A DNA stretch of 64,000 nucleotides from Pseudolactococcus laudensis (GCF_013449735.1 NZ_JACBNY010000001.1:186001-250000), one strand, 5' to 3'; numbered from the stretch's first letter, positions 1-9,822 are shown. Notes: a model not told the origin generated them from the sequence alone. Numbers and translations are program-made.

Positions 1-1
1 A

Positions 2-2662
2 TCTACCATGTCTCGCTCTTATATCATTAAAGATATTCCGCATTTTATTACCTTGCTTAGAAAAGGTGGCACTTATCTGATTGGGAGCTCACACTATGTG
101 ACACTAATGCTGTCACATTTTGATAAAGCCAGTCAAGATTTTCTAAGTTATCTATTGAAAATCACGCCGAGCCATGAAGAAATGGCCTTGACGAATCTTT
201 TTCGTAAGTTGGGGCGATATTTTGTCCCTCATGCAGGACTATTACCTGAGTTATTAGCCTTGACTGCGGCTATGGATTTTTCGATGAAAATATCAGAAAA
301 ACCAGTCAGATATTTTAGTGTTTTGCCATTAGATGATGAAGGTGACTTGTATCAATTCGAGGTTAAACCTCTGGATGATGTCATTGAGTTAACGATTAAA
401 GAGATGCCATATCAAACCTTCTTTGACGGTGAGATTATCTATCGGGACCATGTTTTCTATCAGTTGGATGCTGAGCAGTTGGAGATATTGAATCTTTTAT
501 CCAAGGTGCCAATGGCAACAGACGACTTGAGAATGATTCATTTTGATTATGACGACAAGGATAAATTAGCTCAGGCTTTACAAATTTTTGAAAAATTAGG
601 ATACGTTGATGCACCTAGTGCCTTTAAAATCCGACCATTTAAACCTCAGTTTAGCTTTGACTTAGATGGTTTCTTAACCTTGCAGATTGCTTTTGATTAT
701 GGCGATTTTAAAATTACAAGTTTTAGAGATTTAGATACTCTTGATTTTTCACGGCATCTACGTTTAGAAAAACGCATTTTTGATTTGGTCAAACGCTCTG
801 GCTTTCCAGTCGGTTTTGATACGCAGACAGTGCCACCTAAAGGTGAGGAAATCTATGAGTTTTTCACTGAAATTTTGCCACAATTTGCTAAATTAGGAGA
901 CGTTACACTTTCACCAAGCATTCAAGAATTACAAATCACAGAGAATTTTGATATTGATATTGACCAAAATGGTGGTTTGTTAGAAATCAATTTCAGTATG
1001 CCTCATGTGCCTGAGCAAGAATTTTCAAAACTTGTGGCGAGACTTCAAGAAAATGCTGGTTATTATGTGACAGAGTCAGGTCAACTTATCTTGCTAGATG
1101 AGCAATTTGATGCGGTCAAGCAAGTCTTGACAGATATGTCAGATGCTGTTCAGGTTGGAGAAGGCAAAATTGCTGTTCCGACTTTTAAAACCTTCCAACT
1201 CTCTAAAATTTTTGGTGACAAGGATGGGGTCTCATTTTCGAAAAAATTTGAAACTTTATATGAGAATTTGACCAATCCACACGCTTTTCCATATCAAAAA
1301 CCAGAACAAATTAAGGCGACTTTACGCCCCTATCAAGAAGACGGTGTGCGTTGGATGAATATGTTGAGTAGCTACCATATGGGTGGTGTACTTGCCGATG
1401 ATATGGGATTAGGTAAAACTTTGCAGTCGATTACTTATCTGGCAAGCAATTTGGCCCAAGGCGATGTTGCCTTGATTGTTTCACCGTCTAGTTTGATTTA
1501 TAACTGGTCGAGTGAGTTTGCTAAATTTGCACCAGACCTTGAAGTTGTCGTTGTGGATGGTACTAAACATGAACGTTCAACGTTAATCAGCAATCCCAAG
1601 ACGCAGATTTTTATCACGAGTTATGGTAGTTTTTTGAAAGATGTGAATACCTATCAAGCGCTTGAGTTAAATTATTTACTAATTGATGAGGCGCAGACGG
1701 TTAAAAACTTTAATTCTAAGACAAACAAAGCATTGTCTCAACTCAAAGTTGACCATACCTTTGCTTTATCTGGTACACCTATTGAAAATCGTGTTGACGA
1801 AATTTGGGCGATTTTCCAAATCATCATGCCGGGGATTTTAGGTGACCGAAAGAAATTTCGTAAACTGAAACATGATGCGATTTCTCGTATGATTCAACCA
1901 TTTGTGATGCGTCGTCGTAAAGAAGATGTTCTTCTGGAATTACCAGACAAGCTTGAAATGATTCAGTATAGTGAGCTTGAGGAGTCGCAAAAAATTATCT
2001 ATCTAGCGCAGCTTGAGGCCATTCAAAATCGCGTGAGAAATATGAACGACTATGAATTTTCACGTTCGAAGATCGAAATTCTGGCGGGAATTACACGCCT
2101 ACGTCAAATTTGTGATACACCTGCTTTATTCATGCCTGATTATACAGGAACATCAGGTAAACTCAAAAGTTTGGCAGAGCTCTTGCAGCAAATCAAGGAT
2201 GCAGGACACAGACCACTAATTTTTTCTCAGTTTAGAAAAATGTTTCCACATATCGAGAGACAATTGGAAGAAGTAGGGATTTCGAGCTATCAATTGACGG
2301 GTTCAACACCGATTAAAGATAGGATGAAAATGGTCAAGGCTTTTAATGCTGGTTCACGAGATGCGTTTTTGATTTCGCTCAAGGCTGGCGGGACAGGTCT
2401 TAACTTAACGTCTGCTGATGTCGTCATTTTGATTGACTTGTGGTGGAATCCGTCTGTCGAAGAGCAAGCTATTTCACGTGCTCACCGCATGGGCCAAACG
2501 AAAACGGTAGAAGTCATTCGCTTGATTACCCGAGGTACGATTGAGGAGAAAATCATGGCGTTGCAGGATAGCAAGCGTGATATGGTATCGACAGTTTTAG
2601 ATGGTGGTGCGGATGATAGTACGATTTCTAAGGATGAAATGAAGTCTATTTTGGGGCTTTGA
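2..2662 (+). CDS. SNF2-family DEAD/DEAH helicase (5' end outside window)
   Basis: Superfamily 2 SNF2/RapA-type ATPase, a nucleic-acid translocase of unknown exact role in Lactobacillales. The visible 884 codons hold the SNF2-associated region (about residues 1-400), the helicase core with Walker A DDMGLGKT near residue 460 and Walker B DEAQ near 560, and the C-terminal helicase with GGTGLNL and RAHRMGQ near 810-845. Family members are usually over 1,000 aa with an N-terminal SWIM zinc finger. The frame stays open to the window edge, so the ATG at 8 is probably internal and the N-terminus lies upstream. The next gene is the unknown protein before murC. Confidence 0.9.
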   Translation, partial: STMSRSYIIKDIPHFITLLRKGGTYLIGSSHYVTLMLSHFDKASQDFLSYLLKITPSHEEMALTNLFRKLGRYFVPHAGLLPELLALTAAMDFSMKISEKPVRYFSVLPLDDEGDLYQFEVKPLDDVIELTIKEMPYQTFFDGEIIYRDHVFYQLDAEQLEILNLLSKVPMATDDLRMIHFDYDDKDKLAQALQIFEKLGYVDAPSAFKIRPFKPQFSFDLDGFLTLQIAFDYGDFKITSFRDLDTLDFSRHLRLEKRIFDLVKRSGFPVGFDTQTVPPKGEEIYEFFTEILPQFAKLGDVTLSPSIQELQITENFDIDIDQNGGLLEINFSMPHVPEQEFSKLVARLQENAGYYVTESGQLILLDEQFDAVKQVLTDMSDAVQVGEGKIAVPTFKTFQLSKIFGDKDGVSFSKKFETLYENLTNPHAFPYQKPEQIKATLRPYQEDGVRWMNMLSSYHMGGVLADDMGLGKTLQSITYLASNLAQGDVALIVSPSSLIYNWSSEFAKFAPDLEVVVVDGTKHERSTLISNPKTQIFITSYGSFLKDVNTYQALELNYLLIDEAQTVKNFNSKTNKALSQLKVDHTFALSGTPIENRVDEIWAIFQIIMPGILGDRKKFRKLKHDAISRMIQPFVMRRRKEDVLLELPDKLEMIQYSELEESQKIIYLAQLEAIQNRVRNMNDYEFSRSKIEILAGITRLRQICDTPALFMPDYTGTSGKLKSLAELLQQIKDAGHRPLIFSQFRKMFPHIERQLEEVGISSYQLTGSTPIKDRMKMVKAFNAGSRDAFLISLKAGGTGLNLTSADVVILIDLWWNPSVEEQAISRAHRMGQTKTVEVIRLITRGTIEEKIMALQDSKRDMVSTVLDGGADDSTISKDEMKSILGL

Positions 2663-2798
2663 GTGGGAGAAATTCGTATAAGCCGAGACTATTCCTCAAA
2701 ATTTTGGTACAATGTAGTTGGTATCTCTTGTCGAATGATTCTTTAATCGACTGGTGCTATTAAAACATTCTTTAACTCAAGTGAAAGTAAGGCCAATT

Positions 2799-3398
2799 AT
2801 GGAAAATTCGTATTACAAAAATAAAATTACATTTCCGATTATGCCCGATGATGCGGTGTTAACACCAGATAATCGGGTTATTATGACCAATCAACAACTT
2901 TTAACCAAAAATCCAGATGCCTCTCTCGAGCGTTTTGAGTCGTCTACTGGTAATTATGCATCGTCTGGTAGTGTCTCTGAGGCATCTGCTGAAGAGGAGC
3001 AATTCGGTTCTTTTGAGACGCGTCGTCAAACGCCAACAGTCGCTGGAAAACGTCCGTTGAGCAAAAATTTTAAGGCGTCGTCTGCAAATCAAGTGCCGAT
3101 TAAGAAGAAATCAACCTTGGTTGAAGATGCCAGAAAGCGCGCACGTGAAAATGCGGTTGCGCCTAAACCGGTTAAACCTTATGTCAATCCATTGGAACGG
3201 GCATCAGCAGATGAGTTAGGTATCAAAGGTTTAGCTAATAAAAAAGTTGCTCAAACGCAACATTCATTAGGGAAATCAGTCTCAGGCTTTGACAAGACTG
3301 CCGCTCGGGAGTCAAACGGCTCTTTATTTGATGAGCCAAAACAAGATTATTTTGCTAGTAAACATCAGCATCGTGATGGTTTTGATACAGTTGATTAA
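2799..3398 (+). CDS. uncharacterised, probably disordered protein upstream of murC
   Basis: A 199-aa hydrophilic protein I do not recognise. It has no membrane segment or signal peptide, is rich in Ser, Ala, Lys, Glu and Pro, and looks largely disordered, with a short ordered-looking N-terminus (KITFPIMPDDAVLTPDNRV). I chose ATG 2799 because AGTAAGG lies 6 nt upstream; a GTG at 2754 in the same frame has no good SD. An extended -10 (TGGTACAAT, ends 2714) lies upstream, so it may have its own promoter. It sits between the SNF2 helicase and murC. Function unknown. Confidence 0.6.
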   Translation: MENSYYKNKITFPIMPDDAVLTPDNRVIMTNQQLLTKNPDASLERFESSTGNYASSGSVSEASAEEEQFGSFETRRQTPTVAGKRPLSKNFKASSANQVPIKKKSTLVEDARKRARENAVAPKPVKPYVNPLERASADELGIKGLANKKVAQTQHSLGKSVSGFDKTAARESNGSLFDEPKQDYFASKHQHRDGFDTVD

Positions 3399-3550
3399 TG
3401 CAAGGTAATCAAGGGACACAAAGATGACAATTCGTTATCGCTAGAAAATAACACTGAGAGCAGGACGACGATGTCATAATCTTTTGTAGAAAATGATTTA
3501 TTTTGTACAAAAGTGAGCTCGAAGTTTAAATTAGGAAGGAATAGAGTTTT

Positions 3551-3610
3551 GTTGGGCAATCGTGTAGATAGCGGTGGAAATTTCCACCGCTATCTACACG
3601 ATTGCCCAAC
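3551..3610. repeat. 60-bp perfect palindrome without spacer
   Basis: Bases 3551-3580 are the exact reverse complement of 3581-3610 (30 + 30 bp, no loop). The left half starts GTTGGGCAATCGTGTAGATA and the right half ends ACGATTGCCCAAC. The flanks 3550 (T) and 3611 (C) do not pair. It ends 21 bp before murC and has no U-tract after it. It could be a protein-binding or RNA hairpin site, or a fold-back assembly or library artefact. Confidence 0.9.
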
Positions 3611-3631
3611 CCAGCTTAAAAGAGTAGACAA

Positions 3632-4966
3632 ATGTCACAAAAAACTTATCATTTTATTGGAATCAAAGGGTCAGGTATGTCAGCACTTGCGCTCATGCTA
3701 CATCAAATGGGGCACAAAGTTCAAGGGTCTGATTCAACTGATTATTACTTTACCCAACGTGGATTAGAATTGGCGGGTATTCCACTTCTGCCATTCGACA
3801 CTAAAAATATCACGCCAGACGTTGAAATTATTGTCGGCAATGCTTTCCGAGATGATAATAATATTGAAGTAGCTTACGCTAATAAAAACGGTTACCACTT
3901 TGTTCGCTACCATGAGTTTCTTGGCCAATTTATGACTAACTTCACCTCAATCGGTGTCGCTGGTGCGCACGGTAAAACATCAACAACTGGTCTTTTAGCG
4001 CATGTGATGCGTCACGTGACAGACACGTCTTATCTAATCGGTGATGGCACAGGTCGTGGTTCTGCAGATTCTAAATTCTTTGTTTTTGAATCTGATGAGT
4101 ATGAGCGTCATTTCCTACCTTACCATCCTGAGTACACAATTATTACTAATGTCGATTTCGACCATCCTGACTATTTCACAGGTATTGATGATGTTTTTGA
4201 CGCCTTCCAAACCTATGCAAAACAAGTTACTAAAGGTGTATTTGTTTATGGCGATGATAAATATTTACAAAAAATAAAGGCTAATGTGCCAATTTATCGT
4301 TATGGTTTCTCTGATAGCGATGACTATATTGCTAAAGATGTGACGCGGACAACAAGTGGCTCAAAATTCACAGCCTATTTCCACGACCAAAAAATCGGTG
4401 AATTTGTCGTGCCAACATATGGCAAACATAATATCTTGAATGCCTTAGCAGTTGTTGCCGTGATACATCAAGATGGTTTTGACGCTGAAGAAGTTGCCAA
4501 ATACATGGCGACATTTGGTGGCGTTAAACGTCGATTCACAGAAAAACGAATTGGTGACCAAGTCATAATCGATGATTTTGCGCACCATCCGACTGAAATT
4601 GAAGCGACGGTGGACGCAGCGCGCCAAAAATATCCGGATAAAGAAATTGTCGCTGTCTTTCAGCCGCACACTTTCACACGAACAATTGCCTTGATTGATG
4701 AGTTTGCGACAAGCTTAAACCAAGCTGATGCCGTTTATTTAGCACAAATCTATGGCTCAGCGCGTGAAGTTGACCATGGTGATGTCAAGGTTGAAGATCT
4801 AGCAGTGAAAATCGAAAAGCCAGCTAAAGTCATTACTGTTGATAATGTGTCACCTTTACTTGACCATGACAATGCTGTCTATGTCTTTATGGGTGCTGGT
4901 GATATTCAAAAGTATGAATATGCCTTTGAAACACTCTTATCACAACTGACAAGTAATGTTCAGTAA
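3632..4966 (+). CDS. murC: UDP-N-acetylmuramate--L-alanine ligase
   Basis: MurC adds L-alanine to UDP-MurNAc, the first amino-acid step of peptidoglycan precursor synthesis in the cytoplasm. At 444 aa it has normal family length. It starts with the N-terminal nucleotide fold ([15 protein letters not shown]), carries the Mur-ligase ATP loop GAHGKTSTT near residue 112, and the acidic [10 protein letters not shown] motif near 173. The start at 3632 has only a weak SD (AAAGAG). A stronger SD-like AGGAAGGA lies about 90 bp upstream, on the far side of the palindrome. A hairpin follows the gene. Confidence 0.97.
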   Translation: MSQKTYHFIGIKGSGMSALALMLHQMGHKVQGSDSTDYYFTQRGLELAGIPLLPFDTKNITPDVEIIVGNAFRDDNNIEVAYANKNGYHFVRYHEFLGQFMTNFTSIGVAGAHGKTSTTGLLAHVMRHVTDTSYLIGDGTGRGSADSKFFVFESDEYERHFLPYHPEYTIITNVDFDHPDYFTGIDDVFDAFQTYAKQVTKGVFVYGDDKYLQKIKANVPIYRYGFSDSDDYIAKDVTRTTSGSKFTAYFHDQKIGEFVVPTYGKHNILNALAVVAVIHQDGFDAEEVAKYMATFGGVKRRFTEKRIGDQVIIDDFAHHPTEIEATVDAARQKYPDKEIVAVFQPHTFTRTIALIDEFATSLNQADAVYLAQIYGSAREVDHGDVKVEDLAVKIEKPAKVITVDNVSPLLDHDNAVYVFMGAGDIQKYEYAFETLLSQLTSNVQ

Positions 4967-4982
4967 ACTTAAATAAAATAAA

Positions 4983-5017
4983 ACAAACGCCAATTTTTTA
5001 TTAAAGTTGGCGTTTGT
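4983..5017 (+). terminator. hairpin after murC
   Basis: Stem ACAAACGCCAA / TTGGCGTTTGT with a T-rich loop and only a short T stretch. It is likely the murC terminator, and the GNAT start codon lies about 40 bp beyond it. Confidence 0.6.
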
Positions 5018-5057
5018 CTCATACAGCGGAAAAAGATATAAAAAAGAGGAGAAAGAG

Positions 5058-5546
5058 ATGAATATTAGACATGTCACCCCAGCAGACCTAGAAGTTGCTT
5101 ATAGCATAGAAATCGCGAATTTTTCAGAGAGTGAGGCGGCAAGTTACGAGGCGATTAAGGCAAGAATAGCTAAAATACCGGATACCTTTTTAGTAGCCGA
5201 AATTGATGGTCAAGTCGCAGGCTACATAGAGGGACCAGTGATTCATGCGCGACATTTGACGGATGATTTGTTTCAAACCGTGACTGAAAATCCCACAACA
5301 GGTGGCTATATTGCAGTCACTAGTTTATCTGTTGCAGATATTTTTCAAGGTCAAGCTGTTGGGACGAAATTAATCGCAGCTTTGAAAGACCTCGCATATG
5401 AGCAAAAACGTGAAGGGATTACCTTGACTTGTCATGATTATCTGATTCCCTACTATGAAAAAAATGGCTTTATTAACGATGGTCAATCGAAATCGGCACA
5501 TGGTGGTGCCATTTGGTTTGATATGGTTTGGGAAACAACAGTTTAA
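5058..5546 (+). CDS. GNAT family N-acetyltransferase
   Basis: A 162-aa single-domain acetyl-CoA-dependent N-acetyltransferase of unknown substrate. The core shows the GNAT beta-4/P-loop region, ITSLSV-like AVTSLSVADIFQGQAVGTKL near residues 95-115, and the C-terminal strand with YYEKNGF. ATG 5058 is preceded by AGAGGAGAAAGAG, a good SD; an upstream GTG-type extension overlaps the murC hairpin and is less likely. It is a single-gene unit between two terminators. The protein resembles streptococcal GNATs acting on small amines or aralkylamines, but the substrate cannot be read from sequence. Confidence 0.85.
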   Translation: MNIRHVTPADLEVAYSIEIANFSESEAASYEAIKARIAKIPDTFLVAEIDGQVAGYIEGPVIHARHLTDDLFQTVTENPTTGGYIAVTSLSVADIFQGQAVGTKLIAALKDLAYEQKREGITLTCHDYLIPYYEKNGFINDGQSKSAHGGAIWFDMVWETTV

Positions 5547-5552
5547 AATAAA

Positions 5553-5589
5553 AAATCTCGTAGACTATACAAGCCTACGAGATTTTTTT
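5553..5589 (+). terminator. intrinsic terminator after GNAT gene
   Basis: Stem AAATCTCGTAG / CTACGAGATTT followed by T7. Confidence 0.9.
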
Positions 5590-5817
5590 GGGGAGTTATT
5601 ATGAAAAAATATTTTAGGAATGATTTAAGTATAACCAAGCATGCTTAAATGAGACTTAAACCAAAGCTTAAAGTTCAAGAATCGGATTGTGGTAGACTCA
5701 TATAAGGAAAGAAAGGGAACGAAAATTTTGAGATATTTCCCCAACAAATCAAGACTTGACTGCGAGGAAGTAGTGGTAAATAGCAAAAAATGTTTGCTTT
5801 ATTTACTTAATTGAGTA

Positions 5818-5823
5818 TATAAT
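5818..5823 (+). promoter_or_regulatory. -10 box 7 nt before the methyltransferase ATG
   Basis: TATAAT at 5818-5823 ends 7 nt before ATG 5831, which places the expected transcription start at or next to the start codon. The mRNA may be leaderless. If the second ATG (5837) is used, AAAGG at 5825-5829 could instead act as an SD, but it would lie at the very 5' end of the transcript. Confidence 0.5.
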
Positions 5824-5830
5824 AAAGGTT

Positions 5831-6766
5831 ATGAATATGGAAAAAATTGAAACGGCATTTGGTCTGTTATTAGCCAATGTTCAGCAACTTGAAACACATT
5901 TAGCCACACATTTTTACGATGCTTTGATTGAGCAAAATGTAAGCTATCTTGGTAAAGCTGTCTCGGATGACTTGCAACACCGTAATGAGCAATTGCGAGC
6001 ACTCAATTTGACAAAACTAGAATGGCAAAAAGTCTATCAATTTGCTTTAGTAAAAGGTGCAAAAGAAATGCACTTGCAAGCCAATCACCAATTAACACCC
6101 GACGCGATTGGTTATATTATTAAGTTTATGATTGAGACCTTGACCACTGAAACTAGCTTGTCTATTTTGGAATTAGGCTCTGGTACAGGTAATTTAGCAG
6201 AGACATTATTGACTGGGATGCCAGATAAAGACTTGACCTATACTGGTTTTGAAGTTGATGACTTAATGATTGACTTGTCGGCTAGTATTGCTGATGTCAT
6301 GCAAACTTCAGCCCAATTTTTACAGATTGATGCGGTCCGACCACAAGTCATTGAACCTGTTGATTTATTATTATCAGATTTACCAGTTGGTTACTATCCT
6401 GATGATGAGATTGCCAAACGCTCAGTAGTTGGTAGTCAGCTAGAGCATACTTATGCCCACCATTTATTGATGGCGCAAGGTTTCAAATACCTAAAGGCAG
6501 AAGGATATGCCATTTTTGTTGCACCAAGTGATTTGCTATCAAGTCCGCAGGCCAATTTGTTGAAAAAATGGTTGCAGGACTATGCACGCGTCGCTGCTGT
6601 TATTACCTTACCAGAAGACATTGTCACTGAAAATAATAGCAAGGCGATCTTTGTTTTACAGAAATCAGCACAAGGTAAAGCACCGTTTGTTTTTCCTTTG
6701 ACAAGTTTGACAAATCCGGAAATTGTGCAGTCTTTTATGACGCAATTTCGTCAAAATATGATATAA
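5831..6766 (+). CDS. class I SAM-dependent methyltransferase, YtxK-like
   Basis: A 311-aa protein of the family that sits before ackA in many Firmicutes. The N-terminal helical part (1-100) is followed by a Rossmann methyltransferase fold with motif I LELGSGTG near residue 112, and a motif IV SDLPVGYY in place of the NPPY of N6-adenine DNA methyltransferases. The target is unknown and nucleic-acid adenine methylation is only suggested. In lactococci and streptococci this gene usually follows the comG operon; here the comG genes are absent upstream. Its stop overlaps the ackA promoter. Confidence 0.85.
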   Translation: MNMEKIETAFGLLLANVQQLETHLATHFYDALIEQNVSYLGKAVSDDLQHRNEQLRALNLTKLEWQKVYQFALVKGAKEMHLQANHQLTPDAIGYIIKFMIETLTTETSLSILELGSGTGNLAETLLTGMPDKDLTYTGFEVDDLMIDLSASIADVMQTSAQFLQIDAVRPQVIEPVDLLLSDLPVGYYPDDEIAKRSVVGSQLEHTYAHHLLMAQGFKYLKAEGYAIFVAPSDLLSSPQANLLKKWLQDYARVAAVITLPEDIVTENNSKAIFVLQKSAQGKAPFVFPLTSLTNPEIVQSFMTQFRQNMI

Positions 6767-6787
6767 TTTAATGGAAAACGTTTTCAA
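6759..6787 (+). promoter_or_regulatory. ackA promoter with CcpA cre site
   Basis: An extended -10 (TG-A-TATAAT, 6759-6767) overlaps the end of the methyltransferase gene. GGAAAACGTTTTCA at 6773-6786 matches the cre consensus TGWNANCGNTNWCA with one mismatch and is palindromic. It lies across the expected transcription start. Family knowledge links ackA to CcpA. Confidence 0.65.
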
Positions 6788-6885
6788 CACAAGCGTTTTT
6801 TTAGATAGTAAACGATATCTGATGCATTACTTAAAAACATCTGAGGTACTGGAGTCGTTGAAATGACCAAAACGGCTGCCACCAA

Positions 6886-7024
6886 AACAGTCGCCTCAAC
6901 ATCTTATTTAACTGAGTTTCGGCTCCTTGAGACTAGGAAAAAAGATAAAAGTACGCAGACACTGTTGTGTCTTGACGTCTTTTCCTATTTTTCATAGTCT
7001 CAGAACAGTCGCCTCAACATCTTA
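6886..7024 (+). repeat. 21-bp direct repeats flanking an imperfect hairpin in the ackA leader
   Basis: AACAGTCGCCTCAACATCTT(A) occurs at 6886-6906 and identically at 7004-7024. Between them, 6929-7001 starts GAGACTAGG and ends TAGTCTC and folds as a long imperfect hairpin. The hairpin resembles other GAG-CTAGG elements at 11555 and 62841. The repeat could be a target duplication or a local tandem duplication. Confidence 0.75.
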
Positions 7025-7043
7025 ATCTAGGAGAGAATGTAAA

Positions 7044-8237
7044 ATGTCAAAAACAATTGCGATTAATGCCGGTAGCTCAAGTCTTAAATGGCAGCTTTAC
7101 CAAATGCCAGAGGAAACAGTGATAGCTAAAGGACTGATTGAGCGGATTGGCTTGCCGGAGTCGGTTTCGACAGTTAGTTTTGAAGGGGATAAACATGTCA
7201 CGGTAAAAAATATTCACAACCATACAGAGGCTGTGGCAATTTTAATGAATGACCTCAAAAATTTGAACATTATTGCTCACTTTTCAGAAATCACTGGTAC
7301 TGGTCACCGTGTCGTTGCTGGTGGTGAACTGTTTAAAGATTCAGTTTTGATTACTAATGAAGTAGCTAACCAAATTGAAGCCTTATCAGATTTAGCACCA
7401 TTACATAATCCAGCTAATGCTGCCGGTATCTATGCTTTCTGTGCGTTGTTGCCAGAAGCGACTCACGTCGCTGTCTTTGATACCGCATTTCACTCAACTA
7501 TGCCTGCAGTTGCTTATCGTTATCCTGTGCCAAATGAATACTACGATAAATATGCAGTCCGCAAGTACGGTGCGCATGGTACGAGTCACATGTATGTGGC
7601 GCAAAAAGCTGCTGAGTGTCTTGGTAAGGCACCCGAAGAGCTTAAACTTATTACAGCACATATCGGTAATGGCGGTAGTTTGACAGCTATCGATGGTGGC
7701 AAATCAGTTGATACATCTATGGGCTTTACACCTCTTGCTGGTGTTATGATGGGCACACGGACTGGTGAATTAGATGCCTCAATTATTCCTTACATTATGA
7801 CTAAAACAGGTATCACGGATGTAGCTGAAGTTATTGATATCTTTAATAAAAAGTCTGGTTTGGCAGGTATTTCTGAAATTTCATCTGATATGCGTGACAT
7901 CATCTCTGCTTGTGAAGCAGGAGATGAGAAGGCTAAACTGGCTTTCGATATGTATATCAATCGACTTCAAAAATATATCGGTCAATATTTAGCTGTATTA
8001 AATGGTGCGGATGCCCTTGTCTTTACAGCGGGTATTGGTGAAAATTCAGATGTCGTTCGGAAAGCAGTTGTTGATGGTTTATCATGGTTTGGCTTAGACA
8101 TTGACGAAAGCAAAAACGTTTTTGGTGCGGATGGTATCATCTCAACGCCAGATGCTAAAGTAAAAGTACTTGTCATTCCGACAGATGAAGAACTTGTCAT
8201 CGCGCGTGACGTTGAAAAATTTAAGGCACTAGCCTAA
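7044..8237 (+). CDS. ackA: acetate kinase
   Basis: AckA interconverts acetyl phosphate + ADP and acetate + ATP, the ATP-yielding last step of the phosphotransacetylase pathway. The 397-aa protein has the ASKHA-fold signatures [11 protein letters not shown] at the N-terminus, GHRVVAGGE near 95, HNPANAAGI near 118, and [18 protein letters not shown] near 225. The start is supported by GGAGAG 8-13 nt upstream. The ~270-nt leader carries a cre site and a repeat element. Lactococci often have two adjacent ackA copies; only one is present here. Confidence 0.98.
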   Translation: MSKTIAINAGSSSLKWQLYQMPEETVIAKGLIERIGLPESVSTVSFEGDKHVTVKNIHNHTEAVAILMNDLKNLNIIAHFSEITGTGHRVVAGGELFKDSVLITNEVANQIEALSDLAPLHNPANAAGIYAFCALLPEATHVAVFDTAFHSTMPAVAYRYPVPNEYYDKYAVRKYGAHGTSHMYVAQKAAECLGKAPEELKLITAHIGNGGSLTAIDGGKSVDTSMGFTPLAGVMMGTRTGELDASIIPYIMTKTGITDVAEVIDIFNKKSGLAGISEISSDMRDIISACEAGDEKAKLAFDMYINRLQKYIGQYLAVLNGADALVFTAGIGENSDVVRKAVVDGLSWFGLDIDESKNVFGADGIISTPDAKVKVLVIPTDEELVIARDVEKFKALA

Positions 8238-8249
8238 AAAAGATTGAAG

Positions 8250-8284
8250 ACTTCCTTGATGCCATTGCATAGGGAAGTTTTTTT
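8250..8284 (+). terminator. intrinsic terminator after ackA
   Basis: ACTTCC / GGAAGT stem followed by T7. Confidence 0.8.
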
Positions 8285-8425
8285 ATTGCTTACTAGGTAT
8301 CGTAAAATGGACTTGTTGTTGCTAAAATGATATTGAAAGATATCGTCTTGTGTATTGTGACGAGTCAATCAATTTGAAATAAACTTAGAAATCTGATTAT
8401 GATTTTTAAAAATTCTTCAATTTTG

Positions 8426-8434
8426 TGGTAAAAT
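8426..8434 (+). promoter_or_regulatory. pyrH promoter, extended -10
   Basis: TG-G-TAAAAT lies about 40 bp before pyrH. No clear -35 was seen, which suits an extended -10 promoter. Confidence 0.5.
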
Positions 8435-8476
8435 GGATAAGATAAAGTATGAAATGAACAGTATGAAAGGTGAATT

Positions 8477-9196
8477 ATGTCTCAAGTAAAATATAAACGC
8501 GTCCTCATCAAACTTTCCGGAGAAGCACTTGCGGGTGAACGCGGTGTCGGTATTGATATTGCGACGGTTGAGGAAATCGCCAATGAGCTGAAAGAAGTTC
8601 ACGATTTAGGTATCGAAATTGCCTTGGTTATCGGTGGTGGTAATCTGTGGCGTGGTGAAGAAGCTGCTGCAGCAGGTATGGAACGTGTTCCAGCTGACTA
8701 TACAGGTATGTTGGGAACTGTCATGAATGCCCTTGTCATGGCGGATGCGCTTGAGCGAGTTGGTGTGACAACACGTGTTCAAACTGCGATTAATATGCAA
8801 CAATTAGCTGAACCTTATGTTCGGGGACGTGCTTTGCGCCATCTTGAAAAAGAGCGTATCGTGATTTTTGCTGCTGGAACTGGGTCGCCTTATTTCTCAA
8901 CGGATACGACGGCTGCTCTCAGAGCCGCTGAAATTGGTGCAGATGCCATTCTCATGGCTAAAAATGGGGTTGATGGGGTTTACAATGATGACCCACGCAC
9001 CAATGCGGCTGCGATTAAATTTGAGGAGTTGACGCATATTGAAGTGTTGAAACAGGGCTTGAAGATTATGGATTCAACGGCATCTAGCTTGTCTATGGAT
9101 AACAATATCGACCTTGTTGTCTTTAATCTCAATGAAAATGGTAACATCAAACGTGTCGTTCTGGGTGAACATATTGGAACAACCGTGTCTAATTAA
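8477..9196 (+). CDS. pyrH: UMP kinase
   Basis: PyrH phosphorylates UMP to UDP with ATP in pyrimidine nucleotide synthesis. It is 239 aa, normal length for the hexameric bacterial enzyme of the amino-acid-kinase fold. Seen motifs: [10 protein letters not shown] at the N-terminus, [10 protein letters not shown] near residue 52, and the [15 protein letters not shown] stretch near 141. SD GAAAGGTGA precedes the ATG. It is followed 30 bp later by frr, and pyrH-frr is a widely conserved bacterial pair. Confidence 0.98.
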   Translation: MSQVKYKRVLIKLSGEALAGERGVGIDIATVEEIANELKEVHDLGIEIALVIGGGNLWRGEEAAAAGMERVPADYTGMLGTVMNALVMADALERVGVTTRVQTAINMQQLAEPYVRGRALRHLEKERIVIFAAGTGSPYFSTDTTAALRAAEIGADAILMAKNGVDGVYNDDPRTNAAAIKFEELTHIEVLKQGLKIMDSTASSLSMDNNIDLVVFNLNENGNIKRVVLGEHIGTTVSN

Positions 9197-9226
9197 TTTT
9201 GAAGGAAATATAAAAGGAAGACTATC

Positions 9227-9784
9227 ATGACAAATGACATCGTAACAACGGCTCAAGACCGTATGAAACAATCTATTGACAGCTTGCAACGTGAATTTGG
9301 TAGCATTCGTGCTGGCCGTGCTAATGCGAGCTTGCTTGACCGCATTACTGTGGACTATTATGGTGCACCAACGCCTTTGAACCAATTGGCAGGGATTTCT
9401 GTGCCTGAAGCGCGTGTGCTTTTGATTACACCGTTTGACAAAACAGTGATTAAAGATATCGAGGCTGCATTGAATGCGAGTGATTTGGGAATTAATCCTC
9501 AATCTGACGGGAATGTGATTCGTTTGGTAATTCCAGCTCTGACTGAAGAACGTCGTAAAGAATTAGCAAAAGAAGTGAAGAAAACAGCTGAAGGTGGTAA
9601 AGTAGCGATTCGTAACATCCGTAAAGATGCCATGAATGATGCTAAGAAATCTGAAAAAGCAAAAGAAATCACTGAAGATGAGTTGAAAACACTTGAAAAA
9701 GAAATTCAAAAAGTGACAGATGCTGCGGTTAAAGAAATCGACCAACACACTGCCAATAAAGAAGAAGAGCTTTTGACAGTTTAA
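9227..9784 (+). CDS. frr: ribosome recycling factor
   Basis: RRF splits post-termination 70S ribosomes together with EF-G. The protein is 185 aa, exactly the family size, with the conserved [11 protein letters not shown] motif near residue 30, [11 protein letters not shown] near 44, and the Lys/Glu-rich helical C-terminus. AAGGAAGAC precedes the ATG. It is co-transcribed with pyrH and ends at a clear terminator. Confidence 0.98.
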   Translation: MTNDIVTTAQDRMKQSIDSLQREFGSIRAGRANASLLDRITVDYYGAPTPLNQLAGISVPEARVLLITPFDKTVIKDIEAALNASDLGINPQSDGNVIRLVIPALTEERRKELAKEVKKTAEGGKVAIRNIRKDAMNDAKKSEKAKEITEDELKTLEKEIQKVTDAAVKEIDQHTANKEEELLTV

Positions 9785-9793
9785 GTATTATAG

Positions 9794-9822
9794 AACCGCA
9801 CAGATCATTTGTGTGGTTTTTT
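9794..9822 (+). terminator. intrinsic terminator after frr
   Basis: AACCGCACA / TGTGTGGTT stem (one G-U pair) followed by a T-run. Confidence 0.9.

Noticed and set aside
3513-3767. ORF running through the 60-bp palindrome into murC
   Set aside because: It reads a palindrome and a wrong frame of murC; no family resemblance.
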